DNA from: Planctomycetota bacterium
Lineage (GTDB): Bacteria > Planctomycetota > Planctomycetia > Pirellulales > Pirellulaceae
Assembly (NCBI GenBank): GCA_029259935.1
Contig: JAJDEH010000299.1
Span: forward strand, 1-30,076
Reading direction: 5' to 3'
DNA: 30,076 nt
Shown here: in pieces, positions 8,275-16,813 of the stretch
How positions within the stretch are numbered: the first letter of the stretch is position 1
Layout: the number at the start of each line of letters is the position of its first letter
The notes under the pieces: generated by a model
What the model saw: the letters and a program-made list of their open reading frames with translations, nothing else
Told to the model about the DNA's origin: nothing
Databases searched by the model: none
Program-made: the position numbers and the translations under genes

Positions 8275-9387
8275 TCACGGACCGGGTGCCAATTCTTGCA
8301 AGACGTCAATTCCACGGCGGATCACTTCGTCATCCGCCGCGTAGGAAAGCCGAAAATGCGTGTCCCGGTGGCTGAAGATATTTCCCGGGATGATCAGCAA
8401 GCTGTTCTCGATCGCGCGAGCCACGAACTCGCTAGCCGTTCCCCAGGGCGCTTTGGCGAATAAGTAAAACGCGCCCCCCGGCTTTTCGAATTCGTACAGC
8501 CCCGCCAGTCCGTCGGCGAGCAGATCGCGTTTGCGCCGATAGTCTTCAATGTGTCCGGTCACATCGACGTCCATCGCCACGGCACCCGCCCATTGCACGG
8601 GCTGCGGAGCGCAAACAAACGTGTACTGCTGCAGCTTGACCATCGCGTCGATAACGTCCGGTGGCCCGTGAACAAAGCCCAGTCGCCAACCGGTCATGGC
8701 ATGGCTCTTCGAAAAGCCGTCGATCACAATCGCCTGCGAATTGAATTGTGCCGGCGAGATGAACGGGGCGTCGTAACAAAAATTGCTGTAGATCTCGTCG
8801 GAAACAATCGCCACGCCGCGCTCGGCGGCCAGTTCGGAAACACCGCGAATTTCCTCTTCGCTAAGTTGAACTCCCGTTGGGTTGGCGGGGCTGTTTAGCA
8901 AAATCAACTTGGTGCGCGGCGTGATGGCGTCGGCGACTTTGTTCAGATCCATTCGAAAGTCCGGGTAGTTGTCGATAAGGACCGGAACACCGCCCACAAG
9001 CTTGACGAGCGGTTCGTACATGACGAAAAACGGGTCGAAGATGATGACTTCATCGCCGGGGTTGATCAATGACAAGACGGAGAGTACGAGTCCACCGCTA
9101 GTGCCCGAACAGACGAATACTTTTCGCACGCCCGCGCCGTACCTCTGGTCCACTTCGGCTTGCAACTTGTCGCGCAATACCGGCATGCCCTGCGTCAGCG
9201 CATAGCCGTTCTTGCCACTTCGAATCGCGTCGACGCAGGCATCGCGAACTTCATCGGGAACATCAAAATCGGGCTGGCCGATGGACAGGTTGATCGGGTC
9301 CTTGAGTTGGCTGGCGAGATCGAAAACTTTTCGAATCCCGCTACTATCAAAGACCGTGGTCCGATCGGCAATCCAGGGATGTGGCAT
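8275..9387 (-). CDS. PLP-dependent class I/II aminotransferase (aspartate aminotransferase-like)
   Basis: A 370-residue fold-type I aminotransferase that transfers amino groups between an amino acid and a 2-oxo acid in the cytoplasm. Visible family features are NLSIGQPDF near the N-terminus, SGTSGG at the phosphate-binding loop, NSPANPTG (substrate/PLP Asn about 169), SDEIYSNF (Asp and Tyr on the PLP ring) and DGFSKSHAMTGWRLGF with the Schiff-base lysine at about K227. The C-terminal FRLSYA contains the carboxylate-binding Arg. I chose the ATG at 9387 (MPHPWIADRTTVFDSSGIRKVF) because the family starts there; the reading frame extends 33 codons further (to 9486) without conserved sequence. The ribosome site is weak. 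Substrate is not decidable; aspartate/tyrosine/alanine-type enzymes all share these motifs. Confidence 0.92.
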   Translation of the reverse strand: MPHPWIADRTTVFDSSGIRKVFDLASQLKDPINLSIGQPDFDVPDEVRDACVDAIRSGKNGYALTQGMPVLRDKLQAEVDQRYGAGVRKVFVCSGTSGGLVLSVLSLINPGDEVIIFDPFFVMYEPLVKLVGGVPVLIDNYPDFRMDLNKVADAITPRTKLILLNSPANPTGVQLSEEEIRGVSELAAERGVAIVSDEIYSNFCYDAPFISPAQFNSQAIVIDGFSKSHAMTGWRLGFVHGPPDVIDAMVKLQQYTFVCAPQPVQWAGAVAMDVDVTGHIEDYRRKRDLLADGLAGLYEFEKPGGAFYLFAKAPWGTASEFVARAIENSLLIIPGNIFSHRDTHFRLSYAADDEVIRRGIDVLQELAPGP

Positions 9388-9576
9388 ACGATTAGCTCTT
9401 TGCAGTCTTCCGAGAACTCTGTCAGGATCAAAAGTCAGGCGTGCCAACGGCCTAACAAGCGACCGTTCCGAATAACGCGTCAGCACAACACGAGCGCTTC
9501 ATTTATTGATGCCCGCTTCACCGAGTATGTGCGACCCACGAATTTCGCTCAACCGGCCATCGCCTCGAACCAGGAA

Positions 9577-9891
9577 CTAGGGTCGAACTTGGACCCGCAC
9601 GGCCGTGCCAAGCGGTAGTCCTTTGAATTGGACATCCACCGCGCTGGCTCTTTCAGTAACAAAGGTTGTTTCACCGACAAATTTCTTCACGACTTTTCCG
9701 GCGACGTTAATCCGCCCGATGACTTTCATTCTCCCCTTCGGCTTGGCCTTGACTCCCCACGAGACTTTACCCAGGCCGCTGCCTAGATGCACCTTGGGCC
9801 CCCAAGCCAAAGGTGCCGGCTGCCACAAGTATAACGACTTTCGTGTGATGCCTTCGACTGGGTATTGGGTGTAAGACGGGGACAATTCCAA
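9577..9891 (-). CDS. Hypothetical small protein with a TTG start, or a gene remnant
   Basis: A 104-codon frame ending at TAG (9577-9579). Codon choice is gene-like (many GTC, GCC, AAG and GGC). The product looks beta-rich and basic: WQPAPLAWGPKVHLGSG, GKVSWGVKAKPKGRMKVIG, VVKKFVGETTFVTERAS, ending LGTAVRVQVRP. The only start giving the full length is a TTG at 9891; no ATG or GTG precedes it in frame and no clear ribosome site is visible. It is divergent from the ceramidase-like gene at 9953. It may be a real small protein, or the C-terminal end of a decayed secreted protein. No family recognised. Confidence 0.4.
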   Translation of the reverse strand: MELSPSYTQYPVEGITRKSLYLWQPAPLAWGPKVHLGSGLGKVSWGVKAKPKGRMKVIGRINVAGKVVKKFVGETTFVTERASAVDVQFKGLPLGTAVRVQVRP

Positions 9892-9952
9892 CCGACGACA
9901 GTGTAGAATATGCGCCGTTCAAGAAGAAAACCATGGAAAGAGGAAACCACGA

Positions 9953-11401
9953 ATGAAAACGCAACTGATGCTGTTCCTTCTCCTTTTTCTCACTCCCAAC
10001 TTGCTTGGTGCCGCTGAATTTCGAGCCGGTGCCGGCGTGGGCGATATCACGCCCACGAAATGGCCTGTGTATCTGGTGGGCTCGTTCAGCGAACGGGGCG
10101 CCGAGAAGGCCTGGGATCCGTTGAGCGCCCGTGCGTTGGTGCTGGACGATGGCGAGACGCGGCTGGCCATCGTGATTGTCGACAGTTGCCTCATTCCACG
10201 AACGCTGTTTGACGAAGTAAAGCAACGGGCATCGAAAGCGACTGACATTCGCCCCGATCACCTATTGATGGCGGCGACGCACACCCATTCCGCCCCAGCG
10301 TCGCTCGACAGGCTTTTCGCCAAGGCAAGCGACGAGTATCTGAAGGTGTTGAAACGTGGAATCGTGGAGGCTATCAAGCAGGCCAACGCGAACCTGGAAC
10401 CGGCCGCGGTCGGTTGGGGGCAACTCGACGTGCCGGAGCACGTCCACAACCGACGTTGGCACATGAATCCAGGTGGAATCGTCCCAAATCCGTTTGGCGA
10501 GACGACGGATCGGGTTCGCATGAATCCGCCGCGCGGCCGCGGATTGCTCGACCGGCCGGCCGGACCGACCGATCCGCAGGTGTCGTTTATTTCGGTTCGA
10601 GCCAAAGGCGGCCGCCCCATCGCACTGTTGGCCAACTACTCCCTGCACTATGTCGGCGGCGTTCCGGCGGGTGGAGTATCGTCCGATTACTTCGGCGAAT
10701 TCGCCAACCAGATCAAACAACGAATCGCTCCTGAAGAGGACGACGGCCGTCCGCCGTTTGTCGGCATTATGTCCAACGGCACAAGCGGCGACGTCAACAA
10801 CATCAACTTCCGCGACCCACAGCCTCGGAAAAAACCGTTCGAGCAGATTCGTTACGTCGCCGGCAGTGTGGCCGACGAGATCTGGCAAGTTTACAAGAAG
10901 ACGAAGCACCGCGAATCGATCACGCTGGCGATGGCTCAGCGCGAACTGACGTTGGACCTACGCAAGCCGACTGCCGAACAGCTCAAACGCGCCAAACGAT
11001 TCCTGGCCGAGCCGGACGAATCGAAACTGCCACGCCGCGCTAAAGCCTATGCCGAATTCGCCGTCCAGCTTGCGAAAATGCCTCCCACGGAGGACATCAT
11101 CCTGCAAGCGATTCGCATCGGTGACGTGGGGATCGCGTCGATTCCGTGCGAAGTGTTCGCCGAAATTGGACTCGACATCAAGGATCGCAGTCCGCTGAAA
11201 ACGACTTTTACGATCGAACTGGCCAACGGCTGGAATCGCTATCTCCCCACGCCACGACAACATCGGCTAGGCGGTTATGAAACATGGCTGGGCACCAACA
11301 TGCTAGAGATTCAGGCGTCGGAGAAGATTGAACACGTGGTCCTCGACCTCTTGCGTGATGTGTCGCGCGGCGAGCCGAACGGGCAACAAGACTCAAAATA
11401 G
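9953..11401 (+). CDS. Secreted neutral/alkaline ceramidase-like protein (first copy)
   Basis: 482 residues with a signal peptide (about 1-20, MKTQLMLFLLLFLTPNLLGA). The body matches the N-terminal catalytic domain of neutral/alkaline non-lysosomal ceramidase: GAGVGDITP near the start, D-P-L-x-ARALVLDDG, the zinc-ligand region ATHTHSAP (108-115), LANYSLHYVGG and SNGTSGDVNNI. True ceramidases (about 650-750 residues) hydrolyse the amide of ceramide and have a C-terminal immunoglobulin-like domain. That domain is missing here, so the substrate may differ. The site of action is outside the cytoplasm. GAGGAAA lies about ten bases upstream of the ATG. The second copy and a PhyH dioxygenase follow on the same strand. 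Confidence 0.88.
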   Translation: MKTQLMLFLLLFLTPNLLGAAEFRAGAGVGDITPTKWPVYLVGSFSERGAEKAWDPLSARALVLDDGETRLAIVIVDSCLIPRTLFDEVKQRASKATDIRPDHLLMAATHTHSAPASLDRLFAKASDEYLKVLKRGIVEAIKQANANLEPAAVGWGQLDVPEHVHNRRWHMNPGGIVPNPFGETTDRVRMNPPRGRGLLDRPAGPTDPQVSFISVRAKGGRPIALLANYSLHYVGGVPAGGVSSDYFGEFANQIKQRIAPEEDDGRPPFVGIMSNGTSGDVNNINFRDPQPRKKPFEQIRYVAGSVADEIWQVYKKTKHRESITLAMAQRELTLDLRKPTAEQLKRAKRFLAEPDESKLPRRAKAYAEFAVQLAKMPPTEDIILQAIRIGDVGIASIPCEVFAEIGLDIKDRSPLKTTFTIELANGWNRYLPTPRQHRLGGYETWLGTNMLEIQASEKIEHVVLDLLRDVSRGEPNGQQDSK

Positions 11402-11554
11402 GAGCTTCTGCCAGGAAGCGATTCGCGTTTACCGCTCGCTGACATGTGTGTTTCGTATTTGAGTGATCGCGGGAACATAGTGACGGCAAAACCGTTGCCC
11501 TCCCAAACGAGACCGCGACTACACAGATAAGTGAATGATCGAGAAGTCATAAAC

Positions 11555-12436
11555 ATGAATGTGTCCTTTACCAATTCGCGAAATGACGTACTAACCGCCA
11601 GACGCGCGGATACGGATTGGTCGGCGCTGAGTACCGAACAGCGTGTGTGTTCGATCGAATTGGAAGGCTACGTCGTTCTTCCCAATCTGTTGTCCACGGA
11701 CCAGTTGGAGGCGATCCGGTCGGAGTTGGCGCGATTACCGACGACAGGCACGGACTACAGCGAACATCAGCGAGGTTTTGCCAACGTGCAATGGACCGAT
11801 TCACCGGCCACGATCGACGTGATTGCTTTGCCAGCCGTGATCGAGTTTCTTGAGACACTGTTTGGCGACGAGCTAATCTGCACGTCTTGCACTTACGCCG
11901 TGTCGCAACCGGGGCATCCTGGAATCGCCATTCATACCGACGCACAGCCGTACGGTTCAAAGATCTTCGGCTTGGGGGCCAGTTCTCCTTGTCTCGTTCG
12001 CGTACTGTACTACTTGGACGACCTAACACCCGAGCATAGCCCGTTCAAAGTCATCCCGCGTTCCCATCTTTCGCTTCACGCGGACGGCAATCCCTATCGC
12101 CGCTATCTCTCGCATGATGATGAAGTGATGGTGACGTGCCGTGCGGGCTCCGCGGTGATTATCAATCAGAAGGTGTTCCACGCCAACTATCCAAATTACA
12201 GCGAAAGCGATCGCGGGTTGCTGGCGATTGCATATCGTCCCGCGTGGGCCGGTCCTATTGGCGAAGTCCTGGACTACAATTCCGATCAAGTCGCCTCTTT
12301 GCCACCAAATGTCCGCCCGTTCTTTCGCAGCTTGAATACGCGAAAGATCGATTACGATCTGCCAAACCGTCCGAAGAACATGGCCCGCCAGGCACCCGGA
12401 ATCAGTCCGCGGCGTCATGGTCAGCAGATGAAGTGA
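11555..12436 (+). CDS. Phytanoyl-CoA dioxygenase (PhyH) family protein
   Basis: About 293 residues: an Fe(II)/2-oxoglutarate-dependent oxygenase of the PhyH family. The double-stranded beta-helix motif is complete: H127-x-D129 in AIHTDAQPYG, distal H209 in KVFHANYPN, and R220 in SDRGLLAIAYRP, which would bind 2-oxoglutarate. The N-terminal LEGYVVLPNLLSTDQLEAIRSEL is the usual family opening. Members hydroxylate diverse lipids and small molecules; the substrate here is unknown. I prefer the ATG at 11555, with GAGAAG eight bases upstream, over an in-frame GTG at 11531. The gene sits between two ceramidase-like genes, so a lipid-linked substrate is a reasonable guess. Confidence 0.87.
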   Translation: MNVSFTNSRNDVLTARRADTDWSALSTEQRVCSIELEGYVVLPNLLSTDQLEAIRSELARLPTTGTDYSEHQRGFANVQWTDSPATIDVIALPAVIEFLETLFGDELICTSCTYAVSQPGHPGIAIHTDAQPYGSKIFGLGASSPCLVRVLYYLDDLTPEHSPFKVIPRSHLSLHADGNPYRRYLSHDDEVMVTCRAGSAVIINQKVFHANYPNYSESDRGLLAIAYRPAWAGPIGEVLDYNSDQVASLPPNVRPFFRSLNTRKIDYDLPNRPKNMARQAPGISPRRHGQQMK

Positions 12437-12561
12437 GCCGATCAACATGGTAGGAAAACGGCTTGGAGTGGCCGAACTAGCGAATGCAAATGCTTCGTTT
12501 TGAAACTGTTTTGGGACGATGGCGAGTAAGATATCTTTGTTTTGCTGACCGAGGAGTTGCG

Positions 12562-13941
12562 ATGCGCACCTGGGCTGCCAAGACGTCGGCGACCGCCGTG
12601 TTACTGATTCTATTGGCTTTTTGGAATAGCGGTGCCAACGCTGCCGAAGCGTACCAGTGGAAAGCCGCCGCGACTTCGACCGTGATCACGCCTGACCGCC
12701 CGGTTTGGATGGCGGGGTATTCCTCTCGCAATCGACCATCGGACGAGGCTACACAGGATCTGTATGCCAAGGTGCTGGCAGTTGAGGATGCGGCCGGCAG
12801 TCGTCTGGTGATTGTGACGACCGACCTGGTGGGCATTACCGAATCGATGCGCCATGCCGTGCAGCAACAGGCTCTGGACAAGTTCGAACTGCCGCCCGCG
12901 GCGCTACTGATGAATGCCTCGCACACGCATAGCGGACCCGAAGTTCGTATCGATCGCCTGCGGCTTGAAGAACGCGAAGGTGCCTGGATCGAACGGGCTG
13001 AACAATATGTGCGGGAAACAACCGATCGCATCGTGGCGGCCATCGGTCAGACGCTGGCGAAACTCGAACCGACCCTGCTGAGTTACACGAGTGCCCGCTG
13101 CGGCTTCGCCATGAACCGCCGGTTGATGACCGCCAGCGGCGTGCGCGGTCGACCCAATCCCGACGGTCCGGTCGACCACAGCGTGCCCGTCTTGCGTGTC
13201 GACTCGGCGAACGGGAAGAAGCTGCGTGCCGTGGTGTTTGGCTATGCCTGCCATAATACGGTGCTGGGTTTTTACGACCTGAACGGCGACTATGCCGGCT
13301 GGGCGCAGCACTACCTGCAAGAGGCTCACCCGAACATGACGGCCCTGTTCGTCATTGGCTGTGGCGGCGATCAAAACCCTTATCCCAGACGAACCCACGA
13401 ATTGGCACAACAGCATGGTCGCACACTTGCCAACTCGGTCGAGGCGGCGCTGGATGCCCAAAGCAAGCCGCTCGTCGGCCCGCTGCGCACGGCACTGGAA
13501 ACGACGTCGCTTTCCTTCGCCAAAGGACCAAGCCGAGCCGAACTGCACAAACAGGCCGAGTCCAAGAGCGTCGCACTGCAACGACATGCCCGGCGGCTGT
13601 TACGTCAATTGGATGAGGGCGACGGTTTTATCAAGGAGTACGCATATCCCGTGCAGGTGGCGCGGTTTGGCGATGGCTTAACGCTCGTCGGGCTGGCCGG
13701 CGAGACGGTCGTCGATTATTCGCTACGATTGAAACGAGAACTGGCCGGACCGAGCGTCTGGGTTGCCGGTTATTGCAATGCCCTACCCACTTACATACCC
13801 AGCCTGCGGGTGCTCCGCGAAGGCGGTTACGAAGGCGGCGATCACCGGCGTTACACAAACTTTGCCGCACCGTTCGACGAGTCGATTGAGCGGCGAATCA
13901 TCGGCAAGGTGCGTCAATTGAATAAGCAGCTCGGCCTTTAG
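12562..13941 (+). CDS. Secreted neutral/alkaline ceramidase-like protein (second copy)
   Basis: 459 residues with a signal peptide (about 1-28, hydrophobic TAVLLILLAFWNSG and ANA cleavage site). The ceramidase-like domain has STVITPDRPVWMAGY, VIVTTDLVG, the metal-ligand motif NASHTHSGPE (HTHSGP at 121-126), GYACHNTVLG and IGCGGDQNPYPRR. It differs from the first copy in these motifs, so the two are diverged paralogs, not a recent duplication. The C-terminal immunoglobulin-like domain of true ceramidases is absent. The start is fixed by a strong ribosome site, GAGGAG (12551-12556), five bases before the ATG at 12562; the frame extends 26 codons further upstream without merit. It follows the PhyH gene after about 125 nt. 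Confidence 0.88.
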   Translation: MRTWAAKTSATAVLLILLAFWNSGANAAEAYQWKAAATSTVITPDRPVWMAGYSSRNRPSDEATQDLYAKVLAVEDAAGSRLVIVTTDLVGITESMRHAVQQQALDKFELPPAALLMNASHTHSGPEVRIDRLRLEEREGAWIERAEQYVRETTDRIVAAIGQTLAKLEPTLLSYTSARCGFAMNRRLMTASGVRGRPNPDGPVDHSVPVLRVDSANGKKLRAVVFGYACHNTVLGFYDLNGDYAGWAQHYLQEAHPNMTALFVIGCGGDQNPYPRRTHELAQQHGRTLANSVEAALDAQSKPLVGPLRTALETTSLSFAKGPSRAELHKQAESKSVALQRHARRLLRQLDEGDGFIKEYAYPVQVARFGDGLTLVGLAGETVVDYSLRLKRELAGPSVWVAGYCNALPTYIPSLRVLREGGYEGGDHRRYTNFAAPFDESIERRIIGKVRQLNKQLGL

Positions 13942-14278
13942 CGCGCCTTGGAGCATCCCATCCCCTGGCCGCCACTGCCTCTGGCGGGGGTCTACCGGGT
14001 GCAGATTCTAACGAAACGCAAGCCCTTCAACAGGAAACACTTAAGTTCGTGCATCCAACTCAACCCGTGCTGAATCTTCAGGCTGCCGGCCAGATGCCGT
14101 GGTTCATTGCCGAGAGGGACTAATTCGTTATGCTGGGAAAACAAAATGCATAAGGAACGCTTCCCCGTGGCAGACACCGTCGCAAAGTCGTGAACAGAGA
14201 AAAGACCCTCGGGCGAAACGCGGCAAAGCTATGAGGATTCAAGTGTGGTGATCGAATGCAGGCGGAAACCAAAGCGGT
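13942..14278. other. Intergenic region
   Basis: A 337-nt gap between two plus-strand genes. Near its start CCGCCA (13969-13974) can pair with TGGCGG (13982-13987), with further C/G runs outside, which may be a terminator-like hairpin without a T-tract. Short antisense frames here (13992-14177 and 14120-14314) show no family features. Nothing else is evident. Confidence 0.5.
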
Positions 14279-15634
14279 ATGAGTAACTACCTCAAACGTT
14301 ATCGAATTCGACAACTCATCACCTGGCCGATTGTGTTGCTGCTATTTATGTCGTTAGTCGCGCTGAACCTGTGGCTCATGGGAAGCGGTCCACCACAAAA
14401 AGTGCGCATCGCAACCGGCGATCCCAATCTTGGTGCCTACGCAAAATTCGGACATGAATATGAAGAACAACTGGCACCATTTGGCCTGGAAGCGGAGTTG
14501 GTAAAATCGTCGGGATCGAGAGAAAATCTCGAGTTGCTGATCAACGGCGAGGTCGATCTGGCATTCGTCCAGGCAGGCATTTTTGAGGATGTCGATACGA
14601 AGGCCGTAGATGTTCGATCACTGGCAGCGGTCTATCTCGCACCAATCTGGGTCTTTTATCGCGCAGAACTTGGATCAGTCGATTATCTATCCGAACTGGC
14701 CGGCAAAAAGCTGGCACTCGGTCCGCAAGGAAGTGGCACGCAAGTGATCGCCCAGCGGCTGCTAATTGCAAACGGCGTTAGTATCGACAACGCGGATTCG
14801 AAAATGAATATGCCGCAATCGGCAAACGCCTTGATTAACGGCGACATCGACGTGGCATTCTTTGCGCTTACCTATCAAAGCCCGCAGATGCAAAAACTCC
14901 TCGTCGATCCAAACATCAAGCTCTTCGATTTTCGACGTTCGCTGGCCTATACACGAACTCTCCCCTATCTGCGCCAAGTCACTTTGGGCGAAGGCTCGAT
15001 CAACCTTGAAGCGAACCTTCCGCGCCGAGACTTTCATCTGCTCGCGACGTCGGTAATGCTGGTCGCGCGCGACGAATTGCACCCACGTGCGGTCGAACAA
15101 ATTTTGCTTGCGGCGAAAGAGATTCATGGCCGCGGTGATGTGATGCAAGAACAAGGTGAGTTTCCAAGTCTCAAACGCGTCGACATTCCGTCGCACCCAA
15201 CGGCCGAGCAATTCTTCAAGTCAGGCGAGTCATGGTTGTCTCGCTTGCTCCCTTATGCGATCCTGCGCTGGGTGCTCAAGCTGCAGTTAATTTTGCTTCC
15301 GTTGATTGTACTTTGGTTGCCGCTCGCCAAGTTGTTGCCGGCGTTGTATCAATATCGCATCAACCAATTGCTGAAGCTGCACTACGGTGTGTTGCGCGAC
15401 GCCGAAACTCAGCTCGCCAAGGCGAAGACCCAGGACGAGTTTGAAAGACAACTTGAGGCGCTTGATCGGATGCAGCAGGAAATGGAGCGACTATCGCGAA
15501 AGATTCCTGCTCATCTGCAGCGCGAGGTCTACCACTGGCGAAGCCACATTGCTTTGGTTCGCCAAGATGCGGAAAAACGGCGCGGTGCGATAATCGCGTC
15601 TGGTCAAGAAAGCCGGCCGAAGCCTAAAAGCTAG
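14279..15634 (+). CDS. Membrane-anchored TAXI-family TRAP-type solute-binding protein
   Basis: 451 residues. An N-terminal membrane helix (about 15-37) is followed by a TAXI-type periplasmic binding domain (about 45-310): VRIATGDPNLGAYAKFG, ELLINGEVDLAFVQAG, LAAVYLAPIWVFYRAEL, GKKLALGPQGSGTQVIAQRLL, INGDIDVAFFA. A second hydrophobic segment (about 325-352, LQLILLPLIVLWLPLAKLLPAL) leads to a charged C-terminal helical tail of about 100 residues that should be cytoplasmic and partly coiled coil (QLAKAKTQDEFERQLEALDR). TAXI proteins normally deliver carboxylates such as glutamate to a fused DctQM permease. No permease gene is near, and the anchor looks uncleaved. A sensing or accessory role is therefore possible. 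The start ATG has only a weak ribosome site. Confidence 0.88.
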   Translation: MSNYLKRYRIRQLITWPIVLLLFMSLVALNLWLMGSGPPQKVRIATGDPNLGAYAKFGHEYEEQLAPFGLEAELVKSSGSRENLELLINGEVDLAFVQAGIFEDVDTKAVDVRSLAAVYLAPIWVFYRAELGSVDYLSELAGKKLALGPQGSGTQVIAQRLLIANGVSIDNADSKMNMPQSANALINGDIDVAFFALTYQSPQMQKLLVDPNIKLFDFRRSLAYTRTLPYLRQVTLGEGSINLEANLPRRDFHLLATSVMLVARDELHPRAVEQILLAAKEIHGRGDVMQEQGEFPSLKRVDIPSHPTAEQFFKSGESWLSRLLPYAILRWVLKLQLILLPLIVLWLPLAKLLPALYQYRINQLLKLHYGVLRDAETQLAKAKTQDEFERQLEALDRMQQEMERLSRKIPAHLQREVYHWRSHIALVRQDAEKRRGAIIASGQESRPKPKS

Positions 15635-15640
15635 TGATTT

Positions 15641-15664
15641 ATCAGGACAGGCTAGCGACCTGAT
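15641..15664. terminator. Weak hairpin between convergent genes
   Basis: ATCAGG (15641-15646) can pair with CCTGAT (15659-15664) in the 81-nt gap between the TAXI gene and the oxidase operon, which converge here. The loop is 12 nt and there is no T-tract, so this is a weak call for a bidirectional terminator. Confidence 0.2.
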
Positions 15665-15715
15665 GAGGAATCTGCCTCTCGCGATAGCGATAGTTTTCCA
15701 GAGCGCCCGGCCAGG

Positions 15716-16813
15716 TTATCGACGCTCGTTCGTCGTTCCCAGCCGAACCAAGCGGAGGCAGTAGCTCATCAGCCCGACGTTCAACACCAAGAATACCAAG
15801 AAGCAGGCCAGACCGCTGACCTTCCATGCTTGCTCGTGTAGGTGGAACAGCGATTCGATATCCAGCGTGGCTAGGCGTGTCGCCTCGTTCACGACCGCCA
15901 TGCCGATGAAATTGACCACCAACCCCACCGTGGCCACGGTAAGCCAACGTCGCGACAGTCGCGACTGAAAATACTGGGGCACCCAAGCCACAGCTTGAAT
16001 CACGCCACCGACGATCGTCAACACAAGATACGGCCTGGCCACGGGGCCGAGTATTGTGTCGCGGGTCGCTTGCTGCATTACATAGAAGTAGATGGCCGCC
16101 GCGATCACGCTTAGCAGGATTCCCCCCATTGCCACGAGCGATGTGCGGCGCGAACCGGGAACCGTTGCAGCACTCTTGTGATCGTCCGCTTGAGCCTTGC
16201 GAAACAATTGCCAGCCGACCATGAGGGCCATGGTTGGAAACGCCGCGACAAACCACAGCGTCAGACGGGGCAGCAGTTCGGGACTTCGAAACAAGATGGT
16301 TTCCGACTGAAACTGCCGTGCCCAAACTTCTTCCCCTTGGACGCTCAGTAAGTGATTTTCGACCCACGACCAGCCCACGAAAGCAAAGCAGGCAAACGCA
16401 CCACAGCCCACCAGCATGCGGCCGGGCATCGGCCACCTGCGCACCATTTTGGCTTTGAGCAAGTAGGAAAGATAGAATCCCGCGACCAACACGGGCAGGA
16501 TCGCCATCCAGCGATAGAACAGCAGCAGATTAGCGGTATAAAACTGCTGTTTGTACAAGATCTGGAGGAACAACAACGGGGCGATGCCGGCGGTGATCGC
16601 GGCGCTCAGCATGAACGGCATCCAATCGCGCAGCATGTCGACCAGCGGGCTCTTGTCGGACGATTCTCCGCGAACCACGGTGGCGGCGGCCAGATAGGCG
16701 GAACCGGCCAGCACGTAATTCATAAACACGATGTGGATCATCAAAGTTGCCAGATAGATCGTCAGATAAAACGCCGTGGGCGTTGGTAGGCCCAACGGGA
16801 ATGGCTCGTCCAT
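15716..16813 (-). CDS. Polytopic membrane partner subunit of the CydA-like/cytochrome c oxidase unit
   Basis: 365 residues with about nine membrane helices, among them IYLATLMIHIVFMNYVLAGSAYLA, MLSAAITAGIAPLLFLQILY, YRWMAILPVLVAGFYLSYLL, LWFVAAFPTMALMVGWQLF, ILLSVIAAAIYFYVM, LVLTIVGGVIQAVAWV and a C-terminal FLVFLVLNVGLMSYCL. It lacks cytochrome c motifs. Its gene begins one base inside the stop of the CydA-like gene (TGATG at 16815-16811), which indicates translational coupling and a stable two-subunit complex in the inner membrane. The ATG at 16813 is preferred over an adjacent in-frame GTG (16816). By analogy with cytochrome bd-type oxidases it takes the position of the second subunit, but sequence similarity to CydB is not obvious by eye. 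Confidence 0.8.
   Translation of the reverse strand: MDEPFPLGLPTPTAFYLTIYLATLMIHIVFMNYVLAGSAYLAAATVVRGESSDKSPLVDMLRDWMPFMLSAAITAGIAPLLFLQILYKQQFYTANLLLFYRWMAILPVLVAGFYLSYLLKAKMVRRWPMPGRMLVGCGAFACFAFVGWSWVENHLLSVQGEEVWARQFQSETILFRSPELLPRLTLWFVAAFPTMALMVGWQLFRKAQADDHKSAATVPGSRRTSLVAMGGILLSVIAAAIYFYVMQQATRDTILGPVARPYLVLTIVGGVIQAVAWVPQYFQSRLSRRWLTVATVGLVVNFIGMAVVNEATRLATLDIESLFHLHEQAWKVSGLACFLVFLVLNVGLMSYCLRLVRLGTTNERR

Noticed and set aside
7937..8278. 113-codon minus-strand frame over the small lipoprotein
   Set aside because: The plus-strand frame has a lipobox and a ribosome site; the minus frame has neither.
10262..10909. 215-codon minus-strand frame
   Set aside because: Antisense to the first ceramidase-like gene, whose signal peptide and metal motif are convincing.
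12904..13587. 227-codon minus-strand frame
   Set aside because: Antisense shadow of the second ceramidase-like gene.
15642..16436. 264-codon minus-strand frame
   Set aside because: Alternative frame of the oxidase partner subunit; the other frame has regular membrane helices and a coupled start.
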